DNA of 64,000 nucleotides from Bacteroidales bacterium (GCA_026418905.1 JAOAAK010000020.1:1-64000), one strand, 5' to 3'; positions 35,965-47,100 are shown, counted from the stretch's first letter. Notes: generated by a model not told the origin, from the letters alone. Program-made: numbers and translations.

Positions 35965-37116
35965 ATGAATTTTGGTCAGTTTGTCATTGAGAAGATTGAG
36001 CAATTTTTTCAATATACGGCTTTTGCCAACTTCACTATTGGGCACATGGTAATGATTATCGTGGGGTTATTTTTTATTTACATTGCCATTAAAAAGCACT
36101 ATGAACCTTTACTTTTAGTACCTATCGGATTTGGAATCATTATAGGAAATATTCCATTTTATCCAGGTCTGAAAATAGGTATATATGAAACAGGGAGTGT
36201 TTTAAATTACTTGTATTTTGGTGTCATTCAAGGAATTTATCCTCCTCTCATTTTTCTAGGCATTGGAGCTATGACTGATTTTTCAGCATTGATTTCTAAT
36301 CCCAGATTATTTTTAATTGGTGCTGCAGCTCAATTAGGCATTTTTGGAGCATATGTTTTTGCACTTCTCGTTGGCTTTTCGCCTCAGGAAGCAGCTGCTA
36401 TTGGAATCATTGGTGGAGCAGATGGCCCAACTGCTATATTTCTTTCATCTAAGTTGGCTCCAGATTTGATGGGTGCTATTGCCATTTCGGCTTATTCCTA
36501 TATGGCACTTGTACCCGTGATCCAACCACCTATTATGCGTCTTTTAACTACGAAAAAAGAACGTCTTATTCGAATGAAACCTCCGCGTGCTGTTTCTCAA
36601 ACAGAAAAAATACTTTTCCCAATTATTGGATTGTTGATTACTGCTTTTATCATACCCTCTGGTTTACCATTGCTAGGGATGCTCTTTTTTGGAAATTTAC
36701 TCAAAGAGAGTGGTGTTACTCGACGTTTGGCAGAAACTGCCCGTGGGCCTTTGATCGATATAGTCACAATTATGATAGGCTTGACAGTTGGAGCATCAAC
36801 ACAAGCAACTAATTTTCTCACAACCAAATCGATTGGAATTTTTACATTGGGTGCCATCTCGTTCATTATTGCTACGGCAGGTGGAGTTCTTTTCTGTAAG
36901 TTCTTCAATCTTTTTCTAAAAGAAGGCAACAAAATTAATCCTCTGATAGGTAATGCTGGTGTCTCGGCCGTCCCCGATAGTGCTAGGGTATCTGAAATCA
37001 TCGGATTGCAATACGATAAAAACAATCATCTCCTCATGCATGCTATGGGACCCAATGTCGCAGGCGTGGTGGGAAGTGCCGTTGCTGCAGGTATCTTACT
37101 TTCTTTTTTGTACTAA
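35965..37116 (+). CDS. Sodium-translocating decarboxylase beta subunit (OadB/MmdB type)
   Basis: This integral membrane subunit decarboxylates carboxybiotin and exports Na+. The 383 aa contain about nine to eleven helices. Conserved motifs are GIIGGADGPTAIFLSSKLAPDL (cut here for length: GGADGPTAIF holds the essential Asp), IAISAYSYMALVPVIQPP, LTVGASTQATNFL, NAGVSAVPDSARVS and HAMGPNVAGVVGSAVAAG. It ends the operon and meets mreD tail to tail with three bases between stops. Sodium export here would conserve energy from methylmalonyl-CoA, typical of propionate-forming anaerobes. Confidence 0.95.
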   Translation: MNFGQFVIEKIEQFFQYTAFANFTIGHMVMIIVGLFFIYIAIKKHYEPLLLVPIGFGIIIGNIPFYPGLKIGIYETGSVLNYLYFGVIQGIYPPLIFLGIGAMTDFSALISNPRLFLIGAAAQLGIFGAYVFALLVGFSPQEAAAIGIIGGADGPTAIFLSSKLAPDLMGAIAISAYSYMALVPVIQPPIMRLLTTKKERLIRMKPPRAVSQTEKILFPIIGLLITAFIIPSGLPLLGMLFFGNLLKESGVTRRLAETARGPLIDIVTIMIGLTVGASTQATNFLTTKSIGIFTLGAISFIIATAGGVLFCKFFNLFLKEGNKINPLIGNAGVSAVPDSARVSEIIGLQYDKNNHLLMHAMGPNVAGVVGSAVAAGILLSFLY

Positions 37117-37119
37117 ATT

Positions 37120-37644
37120 TTACTTAGCTTTTTTCTTAATAATCAGAAATATCATTTCAAAACTTATAATAAAAAACATGGTAATAATCGTACAAAAAAT
37201 TATGTCTTTGAGGATCGTAAATTGAAAACGAAAACTGAAATATTGTAAAAAATACAACACTGTGCTATATATCAAGGTCATTAAAAGCACATAACCCAAC
37301 CATTTTCTCCAACCAAGCAATTTGCTATCAACCAAAGATCCTTCAGCAAAAACTTCCATTCTTGAAAAAAGCTGAAGTACGGATGGCCTAATAAAAGAGA
37401 TAAACGTGAGTGCTGCAGCATGAAGGCCTTGTTTGGTGGTAAAGATATCCTCCATTAATCCTAAAAAGAATCCCACTAACAGCCCCGCATACCATGGCAA
37501 AGGAAGTGGCAAAATCAACAAAATCATGATATATGCAAATGAAGTATATGACTGATGCCAAGTGTAATAATTGAGAACAAAAATTTGAAAAAATAATATA
37601 AATAATGAACGCCAAAGAAATTCATAAAATCTCTCTAATTTCAT
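37120..37644 (-). CDS. mreD: Rod shape-determining protein MreD
   Basis: A 174-aa membrane protein with five to six helices (for example LFILFFQIFVLNYY, YIMILLILPLPLPWYAGLLVGF, YVLLMTLIYSTVLYFLQYF). Sequence conservation in MreD is low, so the call rests on size, topology, the GLLVGFFLGLMEDIF motif and its place overlapping mreC by four bases after mreB. It is the last gene of the mre block; penicillin-binding protein 2 and rodA, which often follow, do not. Confidence 0.88.
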   Translation of the reverse strand: MKLERFYEFLWRSLFILFFQIFVLNYYTWHQSYTSFAYIMILLILPLPLPWYAGLLVGFFLGLMEDIFTTKQGLHAAALTFISFIRPSVLQLFSRMEVFAEGSLVDSKLLGWRKWLGYVLLMTLIYSTVLYFLQYFSFRFQFTILKDIIFCTIITMFFIISFEMIFLIIKKKAK

Positions 37645-38474
37645 TGACTTATGTTTGTAAATTTATGCAATTGGTTAATTTCTTCTTTTAATAAGTCGGT
37701 CACCACATAAACAATCGACAGGTTTCCAAAATCCACAGCCAGCTTAAATTCCAAAAGATAAAAAGAATTAGACTCATCAATATCAATTTTTTCAATGGTG
37801 CCGATGAGTAATCCGGCTGGAAATATATCTGAATAAGGACTAGTAATCACGGAATCACCTACCAATGGTTTCACGTGTAAGGGAATATCTTGTAAAATAC
37901 CATATGAATAATGTTTTCCACTCCATGATGCTGTACCGACAGAGGGCTTACCTTTGATTTGAGCACTGACAAAAAAACGACTATTTAAAAACGAACGTAC
38001 AAGGGCATAGTTAGGAGTCACCTCTTCAACAACTCCTACAATGCCGGTTGGTGAGAAAACACCTTGTCCTTTTGCTACACCCTGATTAGTTCCTTTGTCT
38101 ATCGTGATGTAATTATCTTTATATTGAGTTGTACTACGGATTACTGTTGCAGGAACAAATCGAAACCGTTGCCTATAGAGTGTATCATTTTTCTGAAAAC
38201 TTGCTTGGTAAGAAATCAAATATGATGTTTTTAGCAGAGAACGTAAATATGCATTTTCTTTTTTGAGTTGTTCGTTTTCCTGTTTTAAATAAAAATATCC
38301 CACGATACTTTCACGAAGATAAGATATTTGACCTTCGATGGCTACAAAAGAATTAAAAAGAAGTGTTCGTTGATACAATGAATTTTCGTAAAGCATGAGC
38401 AAAGACAAAACTTCTAAAAAAAGAAATAATAAAATATGCTTAATTCGTTGTAAAAACAACCATAGATTTCTCAT
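37641..38474 (-). CDS. mreC: Rod shape-determining protein MreC
   Basis: The 277-aa protein has an N-terminal membrane helix (about 12-30), a coiled coil (about 55-85, with YFYLKQENEQLKKENAYLRSL) and the MreC beta domain (about 105-270: RFVPATVIRSTTQYKDNYI, TIDKGTNQGVAKGQGVFSP, GIVGVVEEV). In the periplasm MreC links cytoskeletal MreB to wall synthases. It lies two bases after mreB and overlaps mreD. Confidence 0.92.
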   Translation of the reverse strand: MRNLWLFLQRIKHILLFLFLEVLSLLMLYENSLYQRTLLFNSFVAIEGQISYLRESIVGYFYLKQENEQLKKENAYLRSLLKTSYLISYQASFQKNDTLYRQRFRFVPATVIRSTTQYKDNYITIDKGTNQGVAKGQGVFSPTGIVGVVEEVTPNYALVRSFLNSRFFVSAQIKGKPSVGTASWSGKHYSYGILQDIPLHVKPLVGDSVITSPYSDIFPAGLLIGTIEKIDIDESNSFYLLEFKLAVDFGNLSIVYVVTDLLKEEINQLHKFTNISQ

Positions 38475-38476
38475 TA

Positions 38477-39499
38477 CTATTTAAGCAAAAAGGGGAAATT
38501 ATCAAAATTTTTCAATGCAATAGCTGCTCCACGAGCAACTGCATGCAAGGGATCTTCTACTCTATGAACTTTTAATTTTGTCTTTTCTGATATCCTTTTG
38601 TCAAGACCTCTTAGAAGTGATCCACCTCCTGTCAGGTAAATTCCTGTTTTTAAAATATCAGCAGAAAGCTCAGGAGGCGTATTTTCAAGGGCATTAAGAA
38701 TAGCCGTTTCTATTTTTAGAATTGTTTTATCTAGAGCTTCAGCAATTTCATGATGGCTAACCATCACTTCTTTAGGTATTCCTGTCAGAAGATGTCTTCC
38801 CTGGACGGGGAACTTAGGGGGAGGGTTATCAATGTCAGGAATAGCTGCGCCAACTTCGATCTTGACGCGTTCAGCCGTTCTTTCACCGATACTAAGGTTA
38901 TGTGCCTTACGCATGTATTCTTCTATGTCAGCATTAAAATCATCACCTGCAATACGAATACTTTTGTTACTTACGATACCTCCTAAAGCTATAATGGCAA
39001 TTTCACTAGTACCTCCTCCAATGTCAATAATCATGTTACCTGTTGGCTCCATGACATTGAGACCTATACCTATGGCAGCTGCCATAGGTTCATAAATCAG
39101 ACGAACTTCACGAGCTCCAGCTTGCTCTGCCGAATCTCTTACAGCACGAGTCTCTACTTCAGTTATCCCACTTGGGATACTAATCACCATTTTCAAAGCT
39201 GGTGGAAAAAGTGGCTTACGCTTATATATTTTGTTTATCATTTCTCTCATCATGTACTCAGCCACCTTGAAATCAGCAATAACTCCATCTCGCAACGGAC
39301 GTATAGTTTTAATGTTTTCATGTGTTTTACCATGCATCATCATAGCAGTCTTGCCCACAGCAATAACTTTGTCTGTTTGTCTGTCAATAGCTACAATGGA
39401 AGGTTCATCCACCACAATTTTATCATTATGTATAATGATGGTGTTAGCTGTTCCAAGATCCATGGCAATTTCACGAACGAAAAAATTGAAAATTCCCAT
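38477..39499 (-). CDS. mreB: Actin-like rod shape protein MreB
   Basis: A bacterial actin that polymerises under the membrane to guide wall synthesis in rod-shaped cells. The 340 aa carry ATP-binding signatures AMDLGTANTIIIH (phosphate 1), IDIGGGTSEIAIIALGG (phosphate 2) and LTGGGSLLRGLDKRI (adenosine), plus IYEPMAAAIGIGL. An amphipathic N-terminus (MGIFNFFVRE) fits membrane binding. It is 11 bases downstream of purH, an order kept in many Bacteroidota, and begins the mreBCD block. Confidence 0.97.
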   Translation of the reverse strand: MGIFNFFVREIAMDLGTANTIIIHNDKIVVDEPSIVAIDRQTDKVIAVGKTAMMMHGKTHENIKTIRPLRDGVIADFKVAEYMMREMINKIYKRKPLFPPALKMVISIPSGITEVETRAVRDSAEQAGAREVRLIYEPMAAAIGIGLNVMEPTGNMIIDIGGGTSEIAIIALGGIVSNKSIRIAGDDFNADIEEYMRKAHNLSIGERTAERVKIEVGAAIPDIDNPPPKFPVQGRHLLTGIPKEVMVSHHEIAEALDKTILKIETAILNALENTPPELSADILKTGIYLTGGGSLLRGLDKRISEKTKLKVHRVEDPLHAVARGAAIALKNFDNFPFLLK

Positions 39500-39510
39500 A
39501 TAACCCTTTT

Positions 39511-41019
39511 TTAATGTTTAAAGTACCTTTGATGTGTAAAAATAAGAGAAATTGTTTTTTCTTTACAAAATTGAATAATTTCTTTGTCTCGGATACTTCC
39601 ACCTGGTTCGATAACTGCCTTAATACCTTCTTGATAAGCAAGTTCAAGACTATCAGTAAAAGGGAAAAAACCGTCACTAACCAGAATACCGCCATTGAGA
39701 TCAAAACCAAAACGTTTAGCCTTCTCAATAGCATGACGAACTGCATCAACCCGATTAGGTTGCCCCATTCCAGCACCAATTAATTGCTGGTCTTTCACTA
39801 TTACAATGGCATTGGATAATAAATGTTGAACCACTTTAACTCCAAATTTAGCATCAGCTAATTGCTGATCTTCTAGTTCATACCCAGAAACATATTCCCA
39901 TTCTTCAAAATTTATTTTCTGTTTTGTTTGCAATAGGTAACCTAGATTGATTTGCCTTAAAACACGATCTATCTCAGGAAACGACTTTATCTTAATCAAA
40001 ATCCTGCTTTGCTTAGCGGACAATACTTCAAGAGCATCTGGTGTAAAAGATGGTGCTAAAAGCACTTCATAAAACATTTGCGATAAAAATTCTGCATCCT
40101 GCCTTTCTACCTGATCATTGGTTGCGATGATCCCCCCAAAGGCAGAAATAGGATCACTAGCTATAGCTCGTTGTAGACTTTTTTCATGAGATTTTCGAGA
40201 AGCTACCCCACATGGATTACCATGCTTGACCACCACCGACACTGGTTCCTCAAATTCTTGCAACAAAGAAAGCGCCGAAGAAATATCAAGTAAATTATTA
40301 TATGACAATTCTTTTCCTTGCAAAATATCGAAATATCGAGTTAAATCTCCATAAAAGTAACCTTCCTGATCTGGATTTTCACCATAACGTAACCTCATAG
40401 GATTTCCCAATACAACAAAATTTTCGCATTCAAATCGGCCTAGCCAATTAGCAATGCAAGCATCATATTTGAACGTGTTGAAAAAAGATTCATATGCAAG
40501 CTTTCTTCGTTCCTCATAAGTTGTAACTTTCTTTCGCAAAATATCACGCAAGACTGGTAATTGATCTTCCGATGAAATTACGACAACATATTTATAATTC
40601 TTCGCAGCAGCACGAATAAGAGATACACCTCCAATATCAATTTTTTCGATTAATGCATCTTCATCTTTTCCTAGTTTAAGATATTCTGCAAATGGATATA
40701 ATTGTACGCAAACTAAGTCAAACGGTTTTAAATTGTGGTCGACTATATCTTGACTATCGGGTAGGAAATCGTTTCTGGCAAGAATACTTCCAAAAACAAG
40801 TGGATGCAGAGTTTTAACTCGCCCATCCAACATAGCCGGATAGCCAGTCCACTCAGAAACAGAGGTACAAAGAATTCCATGTTCTCGTAAGAATTGAGCT
40901 GTCCCATCCGAAGCTATGATTTCTCCTTCAAACTGACGAAGTTCAGGAAGGACAGATAATAAAGCTTTCTTATCGAACCACGAAAGAAAAATTCTTTTAA
41001 TTGTTCGTTCTTCTAGCAT
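39511..41019 (-). CDS. purH: Bifunctional AICAR formyltransferase / IMP cyclohydrolase
   Basis: PurH performs the last two steps of IMP synthesis. The 502 aa contain the N-terminal IMP cyclohydrolase domain (about 1-190: SDGTAQFLREHGI, GYPAMLDGRVKTLHP, IDIGGVSLIRAAAKNY) and the C-terminal transformylase domain with LRYGENPDQEGYFYG, VVKHGNPCGVAS with the catalytic Lys-His pair, SDPISAFGGIIATN and GMGQPNRVDAVRHAI. The protein ends HQRYFKH like the usual RHFRH. It is somewhat short in spacer regions but keeps all key motifs. The TAnnTTTG box at 41038-41045 precedes the start by 18 bases. Confidence 0.96.
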   Translation of the reverse strand: MLEERTIKRIFLSWFDKKALLSVLPELRQFEGEIIASDGTAQFLREHGILCTSVSEWTGYPAMLDGRVKTLHPLVFGSILARNDFLPDSQDIVDHNLKPFDLVCVQLYPFAEYLKLGKDEDALIEKIDIGGVSLIRAAAKNYKYVVVISSEDQLPVLRDILRKKVTTYEERRKLAYESFFNTFKYDACIANWLGRFECENFVVLGNPMRLRYGENPDQEGYFYGDLTRYFDILQGKELSYNNLLDISSALSLLQEFEEPVSVVVKHGNPCGVASRKSHEKSLQRAIASDPISAFGGIIATNDQVERQDAEFLSQMFYEVLLAPSFTPDALEVLSAKQSRILIKIKSFPEIDRVLRQINLGYLLQTKQKINFEEWEYVSGYELEDQQLADAKFGVKVVQHLLSNAIVIVKDQQLIGAGMGQPNRVDAVRHAIEKAKRFGFDLNGGILVSDGFFPFTDSLELAYQEGIKAVIEPGGSIRDKEIIQFCKEKTISLIFTHQRYFKH

Positions 41020-41037
41020 AATTGATATAATTCACTG

Positions 41038-41045
41038 CAAAAATA
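41038..41045 (-). promoter_or_regulatory. -7 promoter element for purH-mreBCD
   Basis: TATTTTTG on the minus strand matches TAnnTTTG and ends 18 bases before the purH ATG; a TTTG lies 16 bases upstream of it, slightly close for a -33 element. Confidence 0.45.
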
Positions 41046-41090
41046 CAGGAATAATAAATAACAAATAGCACTCTTTTAACAAAAGCATAT

Positions 41091-44000
41091 TTATATACCA
41101 GATCTATACAAAATCTTTAATCCGGGTTTTGTTACCACGCCTGTTGATTGCCTAGCATCAATAACAACCTCGACAGGCTCATTAAATTGAACGTGTCGAA
41201 TGAACTCATTTTCATACCGTGCCTCACATCGATCTAAAAAATCATAATCAATCCATCCCTTTTTTTGATAAGGATTTATGGTCAAGTACCCCACTCGAAA
41301 CGAAGTTAAGTTTTGAAAAAAATGCGTTCCCTGGCTTGGATCAATTTGATACTTTTCAAGACTAGTTTCTACGATAACTTTAGCAGCACTTACATGTGGC
41401 CATTTAACTGGTATTCCTAGCCATGGATCGCTCGTACCCCACCGACCAGGACCAATCAGTATATAATTTCGCTTTCTTTGGACAAAAATCTGATTCATCT
41501 TATCGATAGAAGCAACCATTTCCTGAGTCTTAGAGGGATCAAATGAGTTTGGCTTTATATATATAAGATCCCTAATATTTTCATAAACTCCATTTCCCAA
41601 AGCAGAAGGACTGAATATCATACAACATGTAGGAGTAATTTCATTGATCTCGATTTGAACAAGTTCTTTATTATCAACAATAGGTCTTATTTGAAGCAAA
41701 TGTAATATAATACTATCATGGTGAGTTCCATCAAATTGTAATGAAAACTCAATTTCTACTGGTTTACCCATTTCGAATTCACATTTTTTTAAAATATCAT
41801 ATATAGCACCTGAAAGTGGGATTTTGTGATATTTGAAAATATAATTAAATGAAACCACAGGTATCCCTATGCCAGAAGATATAGGCATTTCTGAAAACAT
41901 ATCGTCTTGCACTGAATAAGTAGTCACTGCTTTTCGAACCATTGGCGAATCTAACATATCCCTCACTTTCAATCTGGTAAGTTGAGCGCTATCATCAACA
42001 GAAAAATTCACATAATAATTCGACAAATCTATCACCAAAAATTCTTTTTGTGTTTCTCGTAGCATTAACTCTTTGGTAGAAAGCTGTATGGCTTTTTCGG
42101 GATGCACCGGAGAAATTCGAAGACTTAAACCACCATCCACTATGTATTTTCCAAGACCTAGTGCAACATTGAGAATTCCATCATCAGAGCGTTCACCTTC
42201 TAAAGGATAAAAATTAAGGGATCTTGCCACCCCACTGAGATACGGAAAAAAGTACTGTTTCCATTGTGAGCCACTAACCTCCTGAATAACAATGGCCATC
42301 TTTTCCTCATCAATCACGTTCGATGTCGCTCTAATATAAGATTTACTTCCTTGATAATATACTGAAGCATATACTGCTTTAATTGCCTGTTCCAAATTAT
42401 AAAGCCTTTGTTCAAACGTACCAGTATTAGGAATAAGATAAGTACTATAAATGCCAGCAAAAGGTTGATAATAAGAATCTTCGAGTAAGCTACTCGATCG
42501 AATGGCAAGAGGTTTTTGAAATACATCTAAAATTTTTAAAAAGTCATCTTTCAATTCGACAGGCAAAGGACAAGAAAGAAATTTTTGAAATATTACTTCA
42601 TCATTTTTTTCTTGAGCAGACCACTGAAAAAGTTCATTTTCCTCCATAAATCGAACGAAATAATCGGTTGTCAAAACCACCGTTCTTGGTATAGAAACTT
42701 CTAAGCCAGGGTAAGAATTTGTTAAATTGTATTTTTTTATGATATGATCCAAGAAAGCAATGCCACGACCTTTACCTCCAAGATTACCCTTGCCTAATCG
42801 ACTAACAATCAAATAAGGATTATAAGTTTCCCTGTCAAACGTGGCAATGATGCCTCTACTTCGCTGTGCACGATATCTAGCAATAGAATCATATAAAAAC
42901 TCCCTCACTTCATCGAGATTTTTAAAATCCTGAGTTTTCGCTCTTCTAAAAAGATCTGCCAGTGAAAACAATGCTCTTGCTCTGAGCCATCTAGAAAAGT
43001 GATTTCGTTCAATGCTATATTTCAATGAATTGTGAGGTATCTTATAAATAATCTCCTGCAAAGATGCTAGATCACTAGCTCTCATGATCTCTTCACCGGT
43101 AACAGGATCAATTACAATGAAATCTCCAAACGACAAATATTGCCTAAAAAATTGAATCAGCTCCTGGTGAAGAGTCTTTGAATATTTATAGAGAAACTGA
43201 ACACCTAATTGATCCGCGTATCTTTTATTAGATAAATCAGAAGATTGAAGAAGAATAGGAAGTTGAGGATCCTGCGATCGAACAATTTGGCAAAATTTTA
43301 CACCAGCCATGGGGTCTTTTGTCCCACCACTTTTAAAACTTACATCCGAAATAATACCAAGAATGTTTGACTTGTATATCTCATAATAACTGATTGCCTG
43401 TTCAAAGCTCGTAGCAAGCAATATTTTAGGTCTACCTCGCATTCGCAACATTCTTTGGTGCTCGTTGAGACCTTCAGTCATAAAAAGTTGGCTTTGTTCG
43501 AAAAGAATTCTGTACATGGTTGGAAGGTAACTAGAATAATATCGTACTGAGTCTTCAATAAGAATAATTGCCTGCACGCCAATCTGACGAATATCATGAT
43601 GAGCATTCATTTTATCTTCAATAAGTTTGATGATAGCCAGTAGAATATTAGGGTTCCCCAACCAGCAAAAAATTTGATCTACTGAACTTAATTCTTGGGT
43701 CATGAGCCTTTGTGAAATTTCTTTCGAAAAAGGAGTTAAAATTACAATAGGTACTTGGGGATATTTTTGACGAATGAGATGATTAAGAAGAAAAGGATCT
43801 ATGTCGTTAATACTTAACATGTTGATGACAAGATCTATGCGTTCCTGTTCTAGCATTTCCAAAGCATGTTTACCTGAATGTACCTGAATAAAAGCTGGAG
43901 GATAACGAAGATTTAGAGAAACATATTCTTGAAAAATGCTTTCATTGATTCTTCCATCCTCTTCAAGTATAAATGCGTCATAATAACTGCAAATTAGCAA

Positions 44001-44111
44001 AACATGCTGAATACGTCTTTTCATGAGATGGTCAAAAGACGTATCTTGAAAAAAATAATGCTCCAGATCAAATTTTTCTCTGTATCCCATAGAAAAAATT
44101 TTTTCAAACAA
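41091..44111 (-). CDS. Receiver-like / PEP-pyruvate-binding (PPDK_N) giant protein, copy B
   Basis: The 1006-aa product has a first receiver-like domain (about 30-160), a second one (about 225-345; IISDVSFKSGG holds the phospho-Asp position and LYKYSK the Lys position), a helical linker and a PPDK_N ATP-grasp domain (about 430 onward). Its motifs are LGKGNLGGKGRGIAFLD, AIRSSSLLEDSYYQPFAGIY, and the nucleotide-binding C-part with ILIGPGRWGTSDPWLGIP. The mobile phospho-His and PEP-binding TIM-barrel domains of true PEP synthase are absent, so it cannot run the full reaction alone. It overlaps its paralogue upstream by eight bases; the two are a tandem duplication of about 30% visible identity in the C-terminal halves. 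The family is widespread in Bacteroidota and of unknown function. Confidence 0.75.
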   Translation of the reverse strand: MFEKIFSMGYREKFDLEHYFFQDTSFDHLMKRRIQHVLLICSYYDAFILEEDGRINESIFQEYVSLNLRYPPAFIQVHSGKHALEMLEQERIDLVINMLSINDIDPFLLNHLIRQKYPQVPIVILTPFSKEISQRLMTQELSSVDQIFCWLGNPNILLAIIKLIEDKMNAHHDIRQIGVQAIILIEDSVRYYSSYLPTMYRILFEQSQLFMTEGLNEHQRMLRMRGRPKILLATSFEQAISYYEIYKSNILGIISDVSFKSGGTKDPMAGVKFCQIVRSQDPQLPILLQSSDLSNKRYADQLGVQFLYKYSKTLHQELIQFFRQYLSFGDFIVIDPVTGEEIMRASDLASLQEIIYKIPHNSLKYSIERNHFSRWLRARALFSLADLFRRAKTQDFKNLDEVREFLYDSIARYRAQRSRGIIATFDRETYNPYLIVSRLGKGNLGGKGRGIAFLDHIIKKYNLTNSYPGLEVSIPRTVVLTTDYFVRFMEENELFQWSAQEKNDEVIFQKFLSCPLPVELKDDFLKILDVFQKPLAIRSSSLLEDSYYQPFAGIYSTYLIPNTGTFEQRLYNLEQAIKAVYASVYYQGSKSYIRATSNVIDEEKMAIVIQEVSGSQWKQYFFPYLSGVARSLNFYPLEGERSDDGILNVALGLGKYIVDGGLSLRISPVHPEKAIQLSTKELMLRETQKEFLVIDLSNYYVNFSVDDSAQLTRLKVRDMLDSPMVRKAVTTYSVQDDMFSEMPISSGIGIPVVSFNYIFKYHKIPLSGAIYDILKKCEFEMGKPVEIEFSLQFDGTHHDSIILHLLQIRPIVDNKELVQIEINEITPTCCMIFSPSALGNGVYENIRDLIYIKPNSFDPSKTQEMVASIDKMNQIFVQRKRNYILIGPGRWGTSDPWLGIPVKWPHVSAAKVIVETSLEKYQIDPSQGTHFFQNLTSFRVGYLTINPYQKKGWIDYDFLDRCEARYENEFIRHVQFNEPVEVVIDARQSTGVVTKPGLKILYRSGI

Positions 44112-47100
44112 GATGAATCATGGCTTTTCTTTGCTTGCCATCAAGAAGGATCTGAAATTTAGAGTTAAATTGTACTAAACGTACATAATCCAATTCTTCC
44201 ACTGTCTTTTGATTAACTATCAAATCCCAGTTGATAAAACCCTTGTTATGAACCGGATCAATCGATACATAGCCAATATTTAATGACGTCAGGTTATGAA
44301 AAAAATGGCTTCCCATGCTAGCGTCTAAAGGAAAATCTTCCAACCCAAGCTCTACAATTACCTTTGCCTGTGAAATTTGGTTCCACTGCACAGGTATACC
44401 AATAAACTTATCTCTTGTACCCCAACGTCCAGGCCCTATTAAAACGTAATGTTTCTTTTCAGTAAGCATTTTTTCATTTATCTTTTGAATCTCAGTAGCT
44501 ATAAGTTCCGTTCTTGTTTTATCGAATTGTTCAGGCTTCACATACAATAGATATGAAATGTCACTATATTTTCCATGACCCATGCTTTTCTCAGCTTTTA
44601 TGATACATTTTTCATTAGGCACGCCAGTAAAATCAAGCTTTACCTCAGCTGTATGCCCAAGTAAAGGCTTTATTTGTAGGATGTACATTTCAGCCAGGGG
44701 TTCAGGATTAGATTTAAGTTGTATAGCATATTCAATTTCAACAGGACCACCTATAGCTTCTTTGAATACGTCAAGTAAGAAAGATATGGACTCCGATAAA
44801 TTCACAACTCCATGCTTAAGGATGTTGGCGAAATTAATCACACGAGGTCCCTCTATATGAAGTCCAGGAATCAAAGTTTCATTGTTTGGATCGTACGTGC
44901 TAGCAAGGTGTTTTAAAGTGCCATGTCTTTCTGCATCATAAATGCTTAATCTTGCTAAAGATGACTCCTCACCTTGCAATATATCAACAAATTTTTTTCT
45001 GAGGTCTATGGCCCAAAACTCAGTCTGGCTGTTCTTAATTTCTTCCTTAATGGTTTGAACACTGACTGTCGGATATTTTGGACAAAAACGGTACGATTTT
45101 TCACCTTCTACTACATACTTTCCTAAACCAATTGCCATGACAGCAACACCATCTTCTGGCTCCATTTTCTCTAGAGGATAATAATTGTAAGATTGAGCAG
45201 TTCCCGCAATATGAGGATACCAGTAAGCCTGTTCATAAGCATTCCCAACAACATCTTGAATAATTACAGCCATTTTTTCATCTTCAATCTTAAAACCTAC
45301 CGACTTAAAATAGGATTTTGAGACGGGTGAAAAAACTGAAGCATAAACGAGCTTGATAGCCAAAACAAGTTGTCTAAATCGTTCCTCAAAATCCTCATGT
45401 TGATTGGGTAAAAAATAAGTTTCAAAGATGCCAGCAAAAGGTTGTCTCATAGAATCCTCAAATAAACTAGAAGATCGTATTGCCAGAGGTTTATTAAGAA
45501 TTTTTAATAGTTTCCTCAATTGCTTTTCTAATTTTGGCGACAATTTTGCCTTAGCAAAATTTTTTTTGACTTCATCGTAGTCTTCATTGAGAGCAATTTT
45601 TAGTAAATCATTTTCTCGCATAAAGTATTCAAATTCATCTGTTCCAATGATAGCAGTTCTTGCCACTTTGAATTGCACATTCCCCATTGAGGAAAACAGA
45701 TTACTTATACTGAGAGCAGCTTGCAAGAAAGCTAGGCCTCTACCTTTTCCCCCAATGCTGCCCGACCCCAAAAGAACAATGTTATTATCATCGAGAATTT
45801 CAACTTCATCGAAAGGAACTAACCTGCCTTTATTTTGTTCCTCCCGATAACTCTTGAGAATTTTAAGCAAACCATGACGAATTTCACTCATTGAACTTAA
45901 CGAGAGTATACCAGCATCTTTTATTCTTCTTACAAGTTCAATTTCACCTCGAGCTAAAAGCCAATGAATAAAGTGATTTTTTCTTAGATGATACTCGATT
46001 GAATCGTCAGGAATGTTTCTCAATATTTTTTCAAAATCACGTACATCCTTAGCTTCTGCTATGAAATGCCCTTGCGCTGTTCTGAATGTTAGCGAACCAA
46101 AATTTAGTGTATAGGTAATAAAACTTTTTAATTCATCATACAAAAACTCACTTTCTTTATGAATAAACACACATTTGAGCCGGTGTGCAAGATGTATATT
46201 TTCCAATTCGGTAGAATGTAATACAACAGGTAACTCAGGATACTTATTTCGCAAGTATTCAATAAGTTCTAAACCAGCACGTTCCTCCAATTTACCCCCT
46301 TTATAAAATTTAACATCTGAAAAAACAGTCAGTAAATAATCTCCAAACTGATCAATGTATTCAATAGCTTTTTCATAACTCTGAACATGTATGATTTTTG
46401 GTCTTGTTTTAAATTTCAAAATACGCAAAATAGGATCCTTTACTGTCTCATCAACAACCTTACTAATCTGTTCGAATAAAATGGAGTACAATTGAGGCAA
46501 AATCCTACTTGCATGAACCAAATCGTCTTCAATAAATAAGATGAATCTTACGAAAGCTCTTTGTATATCTTCTCTGAGATTTCTAGCATCCTCTAATAAT
46601 TTCACCATAGTAAAGACAAGACTCGTCTCACCATTCCAAATAAATGCCTTGTCAATCAACTTAAGGGTAGAAGTTTTGGCAAATAATTCTTCCTGACTTT
46701 GCCTTGAGTTAACTAATACGTAAATAGGGATATATGGATATTCGGTTTTAATTTTTGCAATAACTTTTAGGGGAGTCGAGAGATCAGCAGTTATCATGAA
46801 AATAATCAGATCGAAATGCCTGTTCATCAATTTATCATAAATTTCCTCTTCACTACTTGCACCTGTTATTCTAGGGAAATACATTCCTTCTCTAATGAAA
46901 AAATTGTGGAAAAAAACATCGAGAAATTCTCCGTTGTTCACAATGTGAAATGCATCATATAGAGTAGAAATAAGCAAAATTTCTTTGACAGAGAATTTCA
47001 TCAGATCCCTGTATGTATTTCTTGCATCATTTCTTTTTTGCAAAAAAGTCTGAAACAATTTAAAATTATGTTTACCTTGTGATGGAAGTGTTTCTGTTGA

